Below are positions 1 through 13,100 of a DNA stretch of 64,000 nt, piece after piece. A program made the translations under genes and the position numbers. Source of the stretch: Maylandia zebra (lineage: Eukaryota > Chordata > Actinopteri > Cichliformes > Cichlidae); NCBI RefSeq assembly GCF_041146795.1, contig NC_135170.1, forward strand, positions 36,409,159 to 36,473,158, given 5' to 3'. The notes beneath the pieces were generated by a model. The model worked only from the letters and a program-made list of their open reading frames with translations, had not been told where the DNA came from and did not search any database. Each line of letters opens with the position of its first letter. Position 1 is the stretch's first letter.

Positions 1-267
1 GCACCTCCCGTGTTTCACATGACCTCACAGCTCTATTCTCTCTTTTGTGTCTCGTCTTAGTGGCATCTCACCAAGACGTTTCACTGAGAACGAACTCGAG
101 CCAAAAACGTCACCACATATAAAAGTGCAACATGTCTGACATGGAAAACCATCAAGCAGCAGCCGAGCTCCGGCAGGACGAGCCGCCGCACGCCCTCCCC
201 AGATCCTCCTCATGATACACTTTGGTATTTTCGCCATGTTTACAGATGAGAAAGAAGCTGCTCTCAC

Positions 268-642
268 CTTGTCCTGCAGGTCCTTTATGGTGGCGTAGTA
301 GGCAGAGTAGTCGTTCCCCTCTACTTTGGTCTTCTTCTCAAGGAACTCCTTGATCTTCAGCTCCAGGTTGGCATTGGCCGTCTCCAGGTTGCGCACCTTC
401 TCCAGGTAGGAGGCCAGGCGGTCGTTCAGGTTCTGCATGGCCATCTTCTTGTTGTCTGAGATATCAACGGCGTCGGCCAGCTCGAAGCCACCAGACCCGA
501 GACCTGCGGCAGCAGAGGAGAAGTTCCTGGGAGCGCTTGTGCTGGAGATGCGGACGTTGTGTCCCCCGGCGCCGCCGTACATGCTGTCGGCCCTCATGGA
601 GCCGGGGCGAGATCCTGAGAGACGGTAGGACAGGTTGGACAT
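268..642 (-). CDS. Type I keratin, first coding exon only (gene continues off the left edge)
   Basis: This is the N-terminal 125 residues of a type I (acidic) keratin, an epithelial cytoplasmic intermediate-filament protein that pairs with a type II keratin. The start ATG is at 642-640. A Ser/Gly/Ala-rich head (residues 1 to about 62) is followed by the helix-initiation motif [16 protein letters not shown] and the rest of coil 1A into early coil 1B (EFLEKKT, DYSAYY). The exon ends in frame at AAG, followed by a GTGAGA splice donor at 267-266. This is the same position and phase as exon 1 of the complete keratin at 10129-13581. No second exon is visible in bases 1-267, so the remaining exons lie outside the window. 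The head is short and less glycine-rich than that of the neighbour, so the two are diverged paralogues. The exact keratin number cannot be assigned. Confidence 0.93.
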
Positions 643-708
643 GCTGGAGACTTTTTTCTGCTCTGGACAGAGACGAGGAGAGAATGAACCGGAGACCAGC
701 TCAAGCTG

Positions 709-716
709 CTTTTATG
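709..716 (-). promoter_or_regulatory. TATA box of the first keratin
   Basis: CATAAAAG on the minus strand lies about 67 bases upstream of the ATG at 642. That fits a TATA-driven promoter with a short 5' leader, as is usual for keratin genes. This rests on motif and spacing only. Confidence 0.6.
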
Positions 717-2114
717 CAGGTGAGGGAGGGATTCAGATACGGCCCCCGCCCCAGCGCAGCACTCCACCCATACCCCCACCCCCACCATGCCTCGGGGCAG
801 GCTGAAAGGAATTTTGTATGTGCCTTTCGAAATCTACGTCCATACCTGAGTCTCTGAGGTGAGTGGGTGTCCCCCCCTCCTCAGATCTGATTCATCGTTT
901 CAAACCGAAGTGTCCTCTCTCCCACGTCCAACGGATTCCTGCCATCGTGTCGCAGCCTGTCTGTTGTTTCTGTGTGTTGTTTTTGTGCCCTGCAGGCCTG
1001 CAGCTGCTCCTCCTCCTGCTTATTGTGCAACCAAACAATGAAGCACTTTGTTCCCGGCCTGCATTCTGCCTCCACCTGCTGTCAGCAAACACGGAGGGAC
1101 AGCGCTCCACACCAACATCAGGACAAGAACAACACGGAAAAACACGGAAACACGATTATCTAAGATATTCGTGTGACGAGGCTGTGAATCAGGAACTGCT
1201 GTTTGAGTAAATAAATGAAATCAAAATCTTCAGACAGTGAAGCATACGTCTGTACATGCTCACACTTCTTAATGTAGTGTTTCAGTTCAAATGTTTAATG
1301 AGGTTTATATTAGCCTGTAGTGCAAATATGGTCCCTGAAGGGTTTGATTCACCTCAAGGTCAAAGGTCAAACCTTCCTGTACTCTTCATTTTACTCGACA
1401 GTGACCTTCTTGTGTCATTAAATAAAAAACAAAAAACAAAAAATAAGGTGACAAACCACACTCCAAGAAATGCTGCGTTATTTTCAGCTGCTGGGTAAAA
1501 GCCGCAGGTTCGTGCGTCGGGTTATTGTCACCAAATACTGGTTCAGAAATCATGACTCAGGAGTCGGTGATGTGCCGGGTTCTTCAAGAACTTGACTACT
1601 TCTGTTGGGTCATCGGTCGGGTAGCTTTGATCAAATATTGGGTCAAAATTCCACCCAAGTGTTGGGTTGAAGATAAGCCTGAGAAGAAGCCACATCTTTC
1701 TTCACAAACTGCCTTTTTCAACCAAACTGTGACCTGATCAGATGTCACTGGACTTCTCCTCTACTATGAAATAAAACATGGTAAGAAAAAGTGAAATCTA
1801 ACAGTTTGAAAATTACAGGGTTGATAATTTATTGGTTTAATCTAGAACTTCACCAACTCATTAAACGTCTTTTAACAGATAACACCGGCTGTGATGAAGA
1901 AAGTTATTCTACTTAAAAAGTTTCTACTTTAAAGTTGTTCTTTGACATGAGGCTGAGGTTGTCAGATCACAGAACGAAGGCAGTTTGAGATTGGGAGCAT
2001 TTGTGGGGAAAAGGTAAAAAACAGAAAAAGCCTACGATGACCTGGATGACTGATGACCTTCACAGACATTTGTAGTCAGCCTTCTGGTTGTCAACACACA
2101 GGCTGTTGTTAAAG
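717..2114. other. Intergenic, no gene seen
   Basis: No exon-like open frame with homology or flanking splice sites was found. The open frames here are short and have no recognisable domain. The part next to 717 is presumably the upstream regulatory region of the first keratin. Confidence 0.5.
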
Positions 2115-2122
2115 GGTTAACC

Positions 2123-2347
2123 CAGGGGTGGGCAGTCTCAGGCCTCGAGTGCCGGTGTCCTGCAGATTTAGATCTCACCCTGGGTCAACACACCTGAATC
2201 ACAGGATTAGTTCGTTACCAGGCCTCTGGAGAACTTCAGGACATGTTGAGGAGATAGTTTAGCCATTTAAATCAGCTGTGTTGGATCGAGGACACATCTA
2301 AAACCTGCAGGACACCGGCCCTCGTGGACTGAGATTGCCCACCCCTG
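2123..2347. mobile_element. hAT-type MITE with 8-bp target-site duplication
   Basis: The termini are CAGGGGTGGGCAGTCTCAG on the left and the inverted CTGAGATTGCCCACCCCTG on the right. They are flanked on both sides by GGTTAACC (2115-2122 and 2348-2355), an 8-bp duplication as expected for hAT transposition. The element is 225 bp with no coding capacity. The target is itself a palindrome. Confidence 0.9.
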
Positions 2348-2355
2348 GGTTAACC

Positions 2356-3097
2356 TGTCTGGGCTGAGAGTGTCGGCTGCACTCAGACCCTGCTCAGCTG
2401 ATCTGCTCTTGCTACTCGGTGACACTGGGTGAAAGCAGCCTGTCATTACTTCACAGACGAAAGTCGCCGACTTAGTTGTCCGAACGATCGGTCCCGAGTA
2501 CACAAGCTGTGTGATCACACTTGCTTATATTTTTTAAACTTATATCTATGTACATTCCCTTGAATGAAAATAAGAAACGTTATTCTTGATAACATTTGAG
2601 TATTGTGATGGACCGAGCAGTGAAGGAACGTCAGGCACAGGTTAGAGTTTTTTTTATTTGACTCTAAATCACACTTGGTTAAATCAAACAGAGAATTTAA
2701 AATCTCGGGCTAATAAAAGTCAAAGTAACAGAACTCTGGCAACAAACAACACTACTCACTCAAACTGACTAACCTACCTGAACGAGACGAAGGGCAAACA
2801 CAGAAAGGCGTAGAAACATAACAAATTCCATTTCCCCCCATTATCCAGAGTAGTGGTATGACCCAATTTGCAGACCTCCACATAGGCTTGCTCCGCCCCT
2901 TTTCCACCTTTTCGCTCATCAACCAATGGACTGGGAGCAGCTGCCACTGAACTCAGGAAACGAAAGATTAAATCATACATAACAGTGTAAACTAAAATGT
3001 GCACTCATTTTAGAGTACAGTGTTATGTGATTGGATAAGTCCATTCATTCTAAACCAAAACCAATTCTTTATTACCCTGTAAATTAAATCCTATATT
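2356..3097. other. Intergenic, no gene seen
   Basis: AT-rich sequence without recognisable coding or RNA features. Confidence 0.45.
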
Positions 3098-3922
3098 TAA
3101 CCTCCTAGGACCTGTGATGTCCACATATGTGGTTATTTAGACCAAAATACTAAATTTTGCTCTACAAGGGCCTGACGTCCACTTGCGAGGAAATTATACT
3201 GCAGCTGTTCTATTGTGTCACGGCAGCAGTCATGTGGTGGAGTTAAATGAGGACCCGAGATGCAAGAAACGGCGAGATGCAGGTGAGCGTTTATTCACAA
3301 AGGCTGAAATACACAGAAACGAGGGTGGCGAGGACTGCACGAAGACACAAACCTAAACTGGGGAAACTAATAAACCTGAACACACAACAGGGAGAGGAGC
3401 ACGAGACACGGAGAAATACCAGCTAATGCAGAGAAACACAGACAACGTGACGAGGAGCACAGGAAGACACACAATATAAATACACACACCAGGTAATCAG
3501 GAAATGGCACACAGGAGGCGACACAGCTGGAACTAACGGACACGTCGAGACACAAACCTACAAAGTAAAACAGGAAGCTCACAGACTGTTTTACAACACA
3601 AACTCGGGGACACAAACGGAGCTCAGAGGACACACACAGGTAGGGCTGATACAACACTCAAGCACTAAACACAAGAACCAAACCCTAAGAACTAATAGCA
3701 ACATCAGGATTAACACAAAGCACGAGGTGATGCCAAAAGGAAACACAAAACGCTGGGTCAAAATGACCATCATGACATACTGAAATGTTGAATGAATGTG
3801 TGGCTCTCATTTTTCGTAAAAACAAAAATCTGGTAAAAAAAATCTGGTGATTCTTTGTTTTTACATTCATCGGGTCCCAGTCAGCCCAAATATCAAAGAT
3901 ACATTAAAAATGCTGCCGTGGA
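3098..3922. mobile_element. piggyBac-like MITE copy, interrupted
   Basis: The copy starts TTAACCTCCTAGGACC. Over 3098-3212 and 3776-3922 it matches the reverse complement of the MITE at 20435-20716, including shared stretches such as TTATTTAGACCAAAATACT. The far TTAA terminus is not preserved (the end reads GCCGTGGAAG). A block of about 560 bp is inserted in the middle. Confidence 0.7.
3213..3775. mobile_element. Unclassified insertion inside the MITE
   Basis: This sequence is absent from the other copy of the host MITE (20435-20716), so it is an insertion. It begins near TGTGTCACGGCAGCAG and ends near CCATCATGACATA. The ends could be short imperfect inverted repeats (TGTCAC / TGTCAT). No protein domain is recognised and the family is not identified. 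Confidence 0.5.
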
Positions 3923-4539
3923 AGAGCTCGGGTCTCTGGAGAAAGACAGAAAAATGTGCGTGTTGGTAAAACCTCTGTCGTAACACTGATGCTCGCTATT
4001 ACCCTGTGTGACTGTAACTGCAGCCATCACAAGTAGATTCAGTTATTCTAAAATTAACATTAAAAATGTTTTAACTTTAATTAAGTTTGAACATCCGTGA
4101 GGTTCACCTGACGGGACCTTTGGTTGCCAGTCTTGAAGAACAGCAGCACATCCACACATGAAGGACGGAGCATCCGGACACTTAATGGAGCGCTACAGAG
4201 AACGGCGAGCATTTCTTTGTGCATGAACGAAATCAGATATAAGTTTTTGTTGTTGTTGTGCACGCACACACACACACGCACACACACTATACTCTGTACA
4301 CACCTATAATCTGTTGTTTCTGGCTGTTGGATAAGATCTCAGTTATAAATAAGTCGTTGTGTAACACGCTGTCATATCTCAGCTGCTCATCATCTTGCAG
4401 TAAAACCCGTCTGGAGGAAAATGTTTCCTGGGCGTCAGCACACTAGATGCCTTTAGTCCCAACATATCACCGAGCATATAGGGACGTAGATCGACCAGTA
4501 AATTGAGAGCTTCACTTTACCGGTCACTGCTCGTGTGGT
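3923..4539. other. Intergenic with a short CA microsatellite
   Basis: Contains an imperfect (CA)n tract at about 4258-4289. No gene is seen. Confidence 0.5.
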
Positions 4540-4895
4540 CGACCGGCCAGTGTAGCCTGACCTGTCTCCCCAACGTGATGTTTGTGTATTGTATGTGCGG
4601 TCGGCACGGTATCATCTATCTTAATTACCCCTTCGGGATAAATAAAGTTTTTTTGACTTTGACTTGACTTTACATTCAGCTCTGTCGTCACGACAGACCG
4701 GTACAGCATCCGCATCACCGTAGCTGTCGATCTCCTTTCTCCCGTCACTTGTGAACAAGATCCCGAGATACTGAAACTCAGCACCTCTAAATCTGAGGCC
4801 ATGGTCCTCAGCCGGTGAAGGGTGCAGTGCCCACTCCAGGTCAGGGACGAGTTCCTGCCCCAAGTGGAAGAGGATAAGTATCTCGGGGTCTACAT
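4540..4895. mobile_element. LINE fragments, Rex1-like 3' end and a second RT-type fragment
   Basis: At 4620-4675 there is a plus-strand 3' end typical of fish Rex1/CR1-like LINEs (CCCCTTCGGGATAAATAAAG followed by TTGACTTTGAC repeats). Bases 4815-4895 match the fragment at 59786-59866, sharing GTCAGGGACGAG and TATCTCGGGGTC-like words. The latter reads as a degraded reverse-transcriptase C-terminal segment. Confidence 0.6.
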
Positions 4896-5564
4896 GAAAT
4901 CAGATTTTCAAAATTTATATTAATATTATATTAATGTAAGTTGGAGTAAGTGATGGTGATGTTGTATTTTAAAGACAACCCCTACAGCACAGCGTTGCCC
5001 CTGGACAACTAAGTTCTTTTATTTGACTTAAACGACGGCAGCCAATCAGAACGTACGAATAACTGTCAAATTTCAGTCCAGTTAGATGTTGGAGTCGCTA
5101 TCAAGTCATTCAATTCAATTTTATTTATATAGCACCAAATCACAACAAATCACAGCAAAAGTCGCCTCAAGGTGCTTTATATTGTACAGCAGATACAGAG
5201 AAAAACCCAACAATCATATGACCCCCTATGAGCAGCACTTTGGCAACAGTGGGAAGGAAAAACTCCCTTTTAACAGGAAGAAACCTCCATCAGAACCAGA
5301 CTCAGGGAGGGGCGGGGCCATCTGCTGTGATTGGTTGGTGTGAGAGAAGGAAGACAGGATAAAGACATGCTGTGGAAGAGAGACAGAGATTAATAACAGA
5401 TATGATTCAATGCAGAGAGGTCTGTTAACACATAGTGAGTGAGAAAGGTGACTGGAAAGGAAACACCCAGTGCATCATGGGAATCCCCCGGCAGCCTACA
5501 TCTATTGCAGCATAACTAAGGGAGGATTCAGGGTCACCTGGTCCAGCTCTAACTATATGCTTTA

Positions 5565-6257
5565 TTTATTTATTTATTTATTTTGCCTGTCCCGTTTGTC
5601 TCTTTTGCATCAGAATTGTTGTCTAAAGGCAAAGAAAGATGCCCAACGGATTTACTTTACCAAATGGACCATCCCAGCCTTGCCGTAATGGTCCATTTGA
5701 TTCACCTTTTATTGTTTATTTTATTTTCACTTACTGAATACGGGACAGACTTGACTGGGGGAAAGAGAAACAGCTGAGAAGAGGGACGGGGGAGAAGGGC
5801 AAAAAAACAAAAACCAACAGTTTGAGCAGAAAAAAAAAATGCATATATCAATCACCTGGATCACCTGCTGAGAAAGAAAAAAGAAAACAAGCAGCAGAGA
5901 ACAAGAGTAATAGAATAAACAACATCACAATGATATATGGGAATATGACAGTAAATACTAAATATTAAACATTATTGTGCAGCACATAAGATCAACAGAA
6001 CACAGTGTGCTTTGAGGTAGGAGCCAAAAAGGGTGTAGTTTGTGTGTGTGATCACCCGTGTGTACACCTGTGAGCATGGACGCGCTTGTTTTTAAAAGGT
6101 TCCTTCATGTAATGATCTGCTAGAGGGTGTGGGGGGGCCACAGCCCCGTCCTCCAGGGCATGAAGCAGGTATGGAGGAGATCAAAACTCCAGACATCCAG
6201 AGGCCCCCAGAACACAAGAGACCAAGGAAGACCAACAGAGGGGCAGCCGCGCCACTG
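5565..6257 (-). mobile_element. Nested retroposon insertion with 17-bp target-site duplication
   Basis: TCTAACTATATGCTTTA occurs at 5548-5564 and again at 6258-6274, on either side of 693 bp that the other L2 copies do not have. Their uninterrupted sequence at about 52270 and 55215 is the empty site. The left end is (TTTA)n, which is a (TAAA)n 3' tail on the minus strand, so the insert is a minus-strand non-LTR retroposon. No conserved protein was recognised in it. Confidence 0.88.
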
Positions 6258-6258
6258 T

Positions 6259-7416
6259 CTAACTATATGCTTTAGCAAAAAGGAAAGTTTGAAGCCTAAT
6301 CTTGAAAGTAGAGATAGTGTCTGTCTCCTGAATCCAAACTGGAAGCTGGTTCCACAGAAGAGGGGCCTGAAAACTGAAGGCTCTGCCTCCCATTCTACTT
6401 TTAAATACTCTAGGAACAACAAGTAGGCCTGCAGAGCGAGAGCGAAGTGCTCTAATAGGGTGATATGGTACTACAAGGTCATTAAGATAAGATGGGGCCT
6501 GATTATTTAAGACCTTGTATGTGAGGAGCAGGATTTTGAATTCTGGATTTAACAGGAAGCCAAAACAGGAGAAATCTGCTCTCTTTCTAGTCCCTGTCAG
6601 GACTCTTGCTGCAGCATTTTGGATTAGCTGAAGGCTTTTCAGGGAGTTTTTAGGACTTCCTGATAATAATGAATTACAGTCGTCCAGCCTGGAAGTAATA
6701 AATGCATGAACTAGTTTTTCAGCGTCACTCTGAGACAGGATATTTCTAACTTTAGAGATGTTGCACAAATGGAAGAAAGCAGTCTTACATATTTGTTTAA
6801 TATGTGCGTTGAAGGACATGTCCTGGTCAAAAATGACTCCAAGGTTCCTCACAGCGTTACTGGAGGCCAAGGTAATGCCATCCAGAGTAAGAATCTGCTT
6901 AGATACCATATTTCTAAGATTTTCAGGGCCGAGTACAATAACCTCAGTTTGATCTGAATTAAGAAGCAGAAAGTTAGCGGCCATCCAGGTCTTTATGTCT
7001 TTAAGACATTCCTGCAGTTTAACTCATTGGTGTGTGTTATCTGGCTTCATGGACAGATAGAGCTGGGTGTCATCTGCATAGCAGTGTAAATGTATGCTAT
7101 GTCTTCTAATGATGCTGCCTAAGGGAAGCATGTATAATGTAAACAGAATTGGTCCTAGCACTGAACCCTGTGGAACTCCATAATTAACCTCAGTGTGTGA
7201 AGAGGACTCTCCATTTACATGCACAAACTGGAGTCTATTAGACAGATATGATACAAACCACTGCAGTGCAGTACCTGTAATACCTACAGCATGTTCTAAT
7301 CGCTCTAATAGGATATTATGGTCGACAGTATCGAACGCTGCACTGAGGTCTAGCAGGACAAGCACAGAGATGAGTCCACTGTCAGAGGCCATAAGAAGAT
7401 CATTTGTAACCTTCAC
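6259..7416 (-). pseudogene. L2-type reverse transcriptase fragment
   Basis: Two minus-strand open pieces (7416-7024 and 6984-6259) encode the middle and C-terminus of an L2-clade reverse transcriptase. The first contains [27 protein letters not shown] and the catalytic YADDTQLY. The second starts MAANFLLLNSDQTEV and ends in the RT thumb region. An in-frame stop and frame change separate them at about 7023. Nearly identical sequence occurs at 51127-52280 and 54396-55230. This is a dead fragment of the LINE, not a host gene. Confidence 0.88.
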
Positions 7417-7580
7417 TAAAGCTGTTTCTGTGCTGTGATGAGCTCTGAAACCTGACTGAAACTCTTCAAATAAACCTCTGCAGATGATCTGTTAGCTGTT
7501 TGACAACTACTCTTTCAAGGATGTTTGATATAAAGGAAGGTTGGAGATTGGCCTATAATTAGCTAAGACTGCTGGGTCTA

Positions 7581-10083
7581 TGAAGATTAAATATTTTCAG
7601 GGTTTATATGATTTGTTTGTTTATGAGCAGCTTTCCTTTGATGGTGTCTGACAGCCGAGTTAAAACTCATCCACCCATCCACACACATGCAGTATGCTGG
7701 TTCATATTTGAGGGACTTCCTTGGATGCTTTTCATGTAGCAGTAAAACCGGTCTGCTGGGGATCAGCTTCGACACTGCAGGCAAATGTTTCCATGTAATC
7801 AGCACAATCACCTGACTTCCTTTTTCAGAGTAAGGAACATTACAGCGTGTAATTGGACTGTAGTGTAGTTATATTATTTATATGAAACATGTATTAATAA
7901 ACACAGATGCGCTGATGTGACATTGTAAAAACGTAAAAATAAGAAAAAGTCAAGCAGTGCACACACGATTTGCAACCTCTGAATTTTACCTTTATTTTAC
8001 ACTTAGATAATGATAAGTATTGTTTGTCAGGGTAGGGCCTCCCTCAGCTCACTGTGTTGTGTCTCCTCCACACTTGGGTCTCGAGAGTTTGTTGCAGTCG
8101 TCAGAAACATGCTGAGTATAAATATTGTGCAACAAATTCTGGTGATAATATTTATCCCCAAAGCAGAGTAATGTAGAATCACTTAATATTAAAACATCTT
8201 GGACCTGAGCGGACTTCTGTTGGAGATAACAATGGAGTAGGCCGAGGCACGTGCAGCGAGGGGGGTGGAGGGGGCTTGAGCACCTGCCCCTTTCCTCTCG
8301 GGTGCCCCAGGTGCCCTTTTCTTTCTCTCTTTTTTTAATGTGTGTGGAGTCCTGCCTGTGCCCCTCAACAAAAACATTTAATTATAAATCCTAATTTTGC
8401 TCAATAAAAGCATCTTGCTCGCATCAGTCACATGAGGACTTTTAACCAATGCTCGGCCTTGACAGCAGAGCACGTCGGTTATGAGCCAGGAAGAGCTTGC
8501 AAAGAGCACGCACATTTTTTTCCGCCTGAGCGGTGCGAAGCTGTAGGAGAAACACACAAATTAATTGGGAGCCGCAGACTGGTGCCACAAAAACCAGTAA
8601 GTAGTACAGCGTACACTGTAGACTACACCACACAGCAGTGTTACTATGTACATGTTGTTCAGTTGTCTTGTAGCAACTGACAAACTGAAACAAATGAGCG
8701 TGTGTGTGTGTAACCGGTGTGGTTCTGCGCTGTGTCTGATCCTGACGATAAAAGGTGAAAGAAAAACCTCCAAATAAATAGCTGGCTCGCTCCAGCTCCT
8801 ACGACCAAATACAAACAGTGGGGAAGAGGGTTAGCTCAGCCCACCACAACTTCCAAGCTAGCAAGAATGATCTATTCATGCTAGCGATCACGTTCCCTAG
8901 AACACACATATGGCACACACGTACTACACATTTATAGCATCTAACAAAAAACAGGCATAATGATGGCAATAATTGAACTAAAATTGCAATCAGAAACATC
9001 AGGGTGGCTAAATATGCATTATATGTGTGTTTTACAGTGTTGGAAAGAAATGACACCGACCGCTCCCACAGGGGGATTGTAGAAAAGGGGAGGGGCCAGA
9101 GGGGTGCAGTGTATATATAGGGTTGCACCAAAGAAGAACAATGAGGAGGGGCTCTAACTGATAATGAACATAACTACAGGCTTGGAGGTCCTAAAAGGCA
9201 GGTATAACAGGAACGGTTTGTGGGTTTAGAACACATTTTGTGTAATTATAACAACATGTGATTTATGACCCTCTTACATGTGTGCAACAGCATGACAAAC
9301 ATTACTTTTATTAACTGCACAGGTGTGAGGGTCATTAGCTGCTAGCTAATTGGGTAAGAGTGGGTCTGTAGCTTTGTGTAATTATGATATTGTAAAGTGT
9401 AGAAGTAAATTTAAATGATATACAAAGAGGTGTTTACAAAGGTTATAAAGTTAGTTATGTAGCTATTTGGTGGTTTTGATATTTACATGTTTACACGTTT
9501 GAATGTTTAGATATGCATGTTCAAACCAGTAATAAGTATGTGTTATATCTACCTGGTTGTTTTCCCTGTTTTGATCTGTATGAGATTTCCTGGCTTCTGA
9601 GAGGACAGTGAAGTATTCATGCACACAGGAAGTGTGGGTTGTTGTTGCTGTGTGCTGAGAGTAAAGAGGCTGCTAAAAAGTTATCCGTCTCCATCTTGCT
9701 GTTCCTAATTATTCAGAGAGATTCCAAACCATCTGGTGAACCCTCACGTTACAATATCATGAAGAAACAAACGTCCAGCCTGGAAGTAATAAATGCGTGA
9801 GTGCAATCTTCCTGCTCTATCTCAGTCATTTGTCCTTTGACTGCATCTTGCATCTTCACAGAAACACTGTCACCAACTTCACACCTTTAACCAGCTTTTG
9901 AGTGAATCGTCCAATTACATGACAGTTTCCGAAGATGAGGGACCTGAAATTACTGTGACTCAACAGCTAACACAGTATATTTGATCACTTCCTGGACCTG
10001 ATTAATTTAACTGAACTTAATTTGAATTTCAGCCCAAACAAAAGACACAAAACGCATTTTTATTCTGAAACTCCTCAGCGGAT
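7581..10083. other. Intergenic, no gene seen
   Basis: No supported exon. A 27-bp scrap of L2 sequence (CCAGCCTGGAAGTAATAAAT, near 9777) is present. The right edge is the 3' flank of the keratin at 10129-13581. Confidence 0.5.
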
Positions 10084-10090
10084 TTTTATT
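10084..10090 (-). promoter_or_regulatory. Polyadenylation signal of the second keratin
   Basis: AATAAAA on the minus strand, about 40 bases beyond the stop codon at 10131-10129. A second AATAAAA lies slightly further downstream near 10060. Confidence 0.6.
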
Positions 10091-10128
10091 TGCATGTTCA
10101 TTTCTGTGAGAGCGCCCTCTGCTGGAAC

Positions 10129-13100
10129 TCACAGGGTGACCTCTTCTTTGTGGGAGCTCACCACCTTCCCGTCCACGACCTCCTCTACGATGACGATTTG
10201 TTTTTTGGTGGTGACGCTGGTGGGCCCAGAGGAGGCAGTGGAGGAGGTGGAGGAGGAGGAGGTTTTGGAGGTGGTGGAGGTGGTGGTTTTACTGCAGTAG
10301 GAGACAAACAGGACCGTCTGGATTTAATCACTGAACATAAATATTTCAGAAACATTTGTTTGCTGTCACTAAAGCATTTTTCATATTTGTCTGTCCTAAA
10401 CGTTTTTACAGGTAAAGGCTCTGACCTGCCGGTGCCCTCTCCTTCGAGCAGCCTCCTGTACTCGGCGATCTCCATCTCCAGCCTGGTCTTGATGTCCAGC
10501 AGCCTCTGGTACTCGTGGGACTGCCGCTCCAGGTCTGCCCTCAGCTGCGACAGCTGCTCCTCCAGCATGAGTACCTGGTTCTGGTAACCAGACAGCTGCA
10601 TGGCGTACCGGCTCTGAGTCTCAGCCAGCGTGCCCTCCAACCCGGCTTTCTGCAGGAGGCACAGAGGAGGAGGCTCAGTGTGTTTTCTGGAAAGCTATGA
10701 AAACCTTTGTGTGCTGTGATACTGACCATGCTGAGCTGTGACTGCAGCTCGATCTCCAGGCTCTGCAGCAACCGTTTGAGATCTGTGAGCTCTGATTTGG
10801 ACGTCTGCATGGTTTCTGTGCTGGCGACGACTTCTTTGTTCAGCGCTTCGGACTGAAAGGACCAAAAACAATGTTGTGATGTTTATTTAGATCAATATTA
10901 AGTCATTCACCCCTCGTCCATCCAGCCACCAGGTATGATGCACCCATCATGCTCAGTGTCTACAAAACAAGCCATTAGTATTATTGTGGAGTCTTTACAA
11001 CAGCTGGTTGTGGTTTCTTCTGTATGAATAAAACTGAATGGAAAACCCAGAAACATCCTGGTGATGCTAGAGAAGAAGTCAGAGGCTCATCTTCTGGGAT
11101 TGTTTATCTCCTGAGTTAAAAATCCTGCCTCACCTTCGCCTGGAACCAGGCGTCCAGTTCTTTGCGTTGCTTGGCAGCGAGACCCTCGTAGTGCTCTCTG
11201 ATCTCCTCCATGACCTTGTTGAGGTCCTCCTGAGGAGCAGCGTCCACTTCTACGTTTACCTGACCGCTCATCTGAGTCCGCATGGCCAGCAGCTCCTACA
11301 AATACAACCAGGAGGCACATTAATGGACATCTATTAATAGCTGGGATATTATTTATCCCCAAACACAGAGCAAGAGCTCACTGACCTCCTCGTGGTTCTT
11401 CTTGAGGAAGACCAGCTCCTCCTTCAGGCCCTCGATCTGCATCTCCAGATCAGTCCTGGTCAGAGTCAGCTCATCCAGGACTCTCCTGAGCCCGGCGATG
11501 TCGGCCTCCACGGACTGACGCATGGCCAGCTCGTTCTCGTACCTGCAGAAGAACACAAGCATTCAGAAATTTCCCAAACAATCAGAAACAGAAAAACCTC
11601 ATTTGGTTGCATCTAAGCCGTCGAACTATCTGCAAACCAACGACTCTCTGAGCAGCAGTGAAACTGAAACTGAAAAGAAGAACGTTTAAAGTAAAAGCTC
11701 TGCTGTTTGAAATGTTTTGGCTTCAGCAGGAAGAAGTTGCTTTTACTTTGAAGGCCAGCGTTCGTTGCTTCCTGTTTTACTGCCGCTCCGCGAGAAGTTA
11801 GGATTGTTTGCGCACGAGCTGCTCTCCTCCATGTAAACGTGACTTTAGCGCTGGACTAGTAACCACAGCGGTGGTTCTCTCTCGCCCAGCGACAGGGGGA
11901 CGCACACTTCTGTGCTGGTTAGGCTTTTTTTGTTTGCCAGCATTAGACAAGTTAACATCACATGGTTAGTGGTCATGTGACTGCAAAGCCTGAATAGTGC
12001 TAATATACAGCAAGAGCTACCTTAAGGAAATAAGAGTGACAGTGAGTGAAAAGTGGGTGTGGTTTAGGATCTGAAAGAGCGTTATTTAATTATGATGTCA
12101 TGCTGTTGTTTGCAGGCGTGACAAAGTCATAAATTAAAAAGCTAGCTGCACACAGCTGTGGAGTTACTGTTACATTTTTTCTTTATTTTCTGTTGCTTAT
12201 TAAAATCTTTTCAAGTTCAAGTTAAAATTTTATTCACCACAGGCAGTGGAATGAACCCGCCCCCCGACCTTACACACACAACACAGACATCACATGGGGA
12301 TACAGTCAGAGAACGGTAGCGTTACAGAAAAACACTGAAATGTACACTACAATGGGAAAGTACAAGAGGAAAAAAAGAGAGCTCTGCTCATGCTGGGCTA
12401 CAGGAGGACAGCATGAGAACAGAAAACAAAAAAAGTCTTTTAAAAACTCAGACTGAGGTCTTAAGATTAATGTGTGCTTCCCCTAAACACGAGCCACTAC
12501 GAGTCCCCCTGATTCATATTTGACTGGAAAAACAAACCCTGAAATATGTTTTTCATTCATACTCAACATGTCATAAATGAACTGCTGGCTTCATTAACAA
12601 ACTCGTTCACTCACTTGAGCCTGAAGTCTTCAGCGGCCAGCTTGGCGTTGTCGATGGAGAGGTAGATGCCACCGTTGATTTTGGTAGCATCCTGGATCTG
12701 AAGGTGAAAACAGGGCAGTTTAAGAATATCCGATTTTACAGGTGAAGACAAACTGACAGAGCACCGAGTTCAGCTTTATGTGATGATGTCATCTTAAATA
12801 TAAATGATACATTTCTGCAGTGAGGTTTTTAATCTGCTCATTTCTTTTATCTTCGCGCTGCACAAACAGATTTTCTTAGTTTCTGTGAAAAGTGATGAAA
12901 GTGTGAGGCTGTGATGTCACACCTTCGTCTTTCTCGGGTGTTTCCTTCTGTTCTGACTCTTATTCACCTTCACATCCTCCTTTGTGTTTTTAAATGCTTT
13001 GTGGTGCTTTACTCTCTGACTGCACTGCTTTTTTCTGCTTCAGGAAACAGATCCTGGAGCTGAAGATGAAGCTGATGCAAGGCTGAGCAATGCTGTGCGT

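Larger units (their letters stand above)
5109..7580 (-). mobile_element. L2/Maui-like LINE, 5'-truncated, minus strand
   Basis: This is a non-LTR retrotransposon copy read on the minus strand. It starts at about 7580, mid reverse transcriptase (matching 50967 onward of the plus-strand copy). It runs through the RT C-terminus to a canonical 3' end of ATTGAATTGAATTG-type repeats at 5109. The 3' UTR (5109-5547) has the fish L2 signature near CCTTGAGGCGACTTTTG. The copy is split by a nested insertion at 5565-6257. It is inactive because it lacks the endonuclease domain and most of the RT. Confidence 0.9.

Noticed and set aside
13040..13086. Plus-strand exon-like piece (TTCTGCTTCAG then a short frame [13 protein letters not shown] and a stop) in keratin intron 1
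   Set aside because: It has a good acceptor and a helical-looking ending, but no upstream plus-strand exon or donor was found, so it stays a coincidence or an unplaced fragment.
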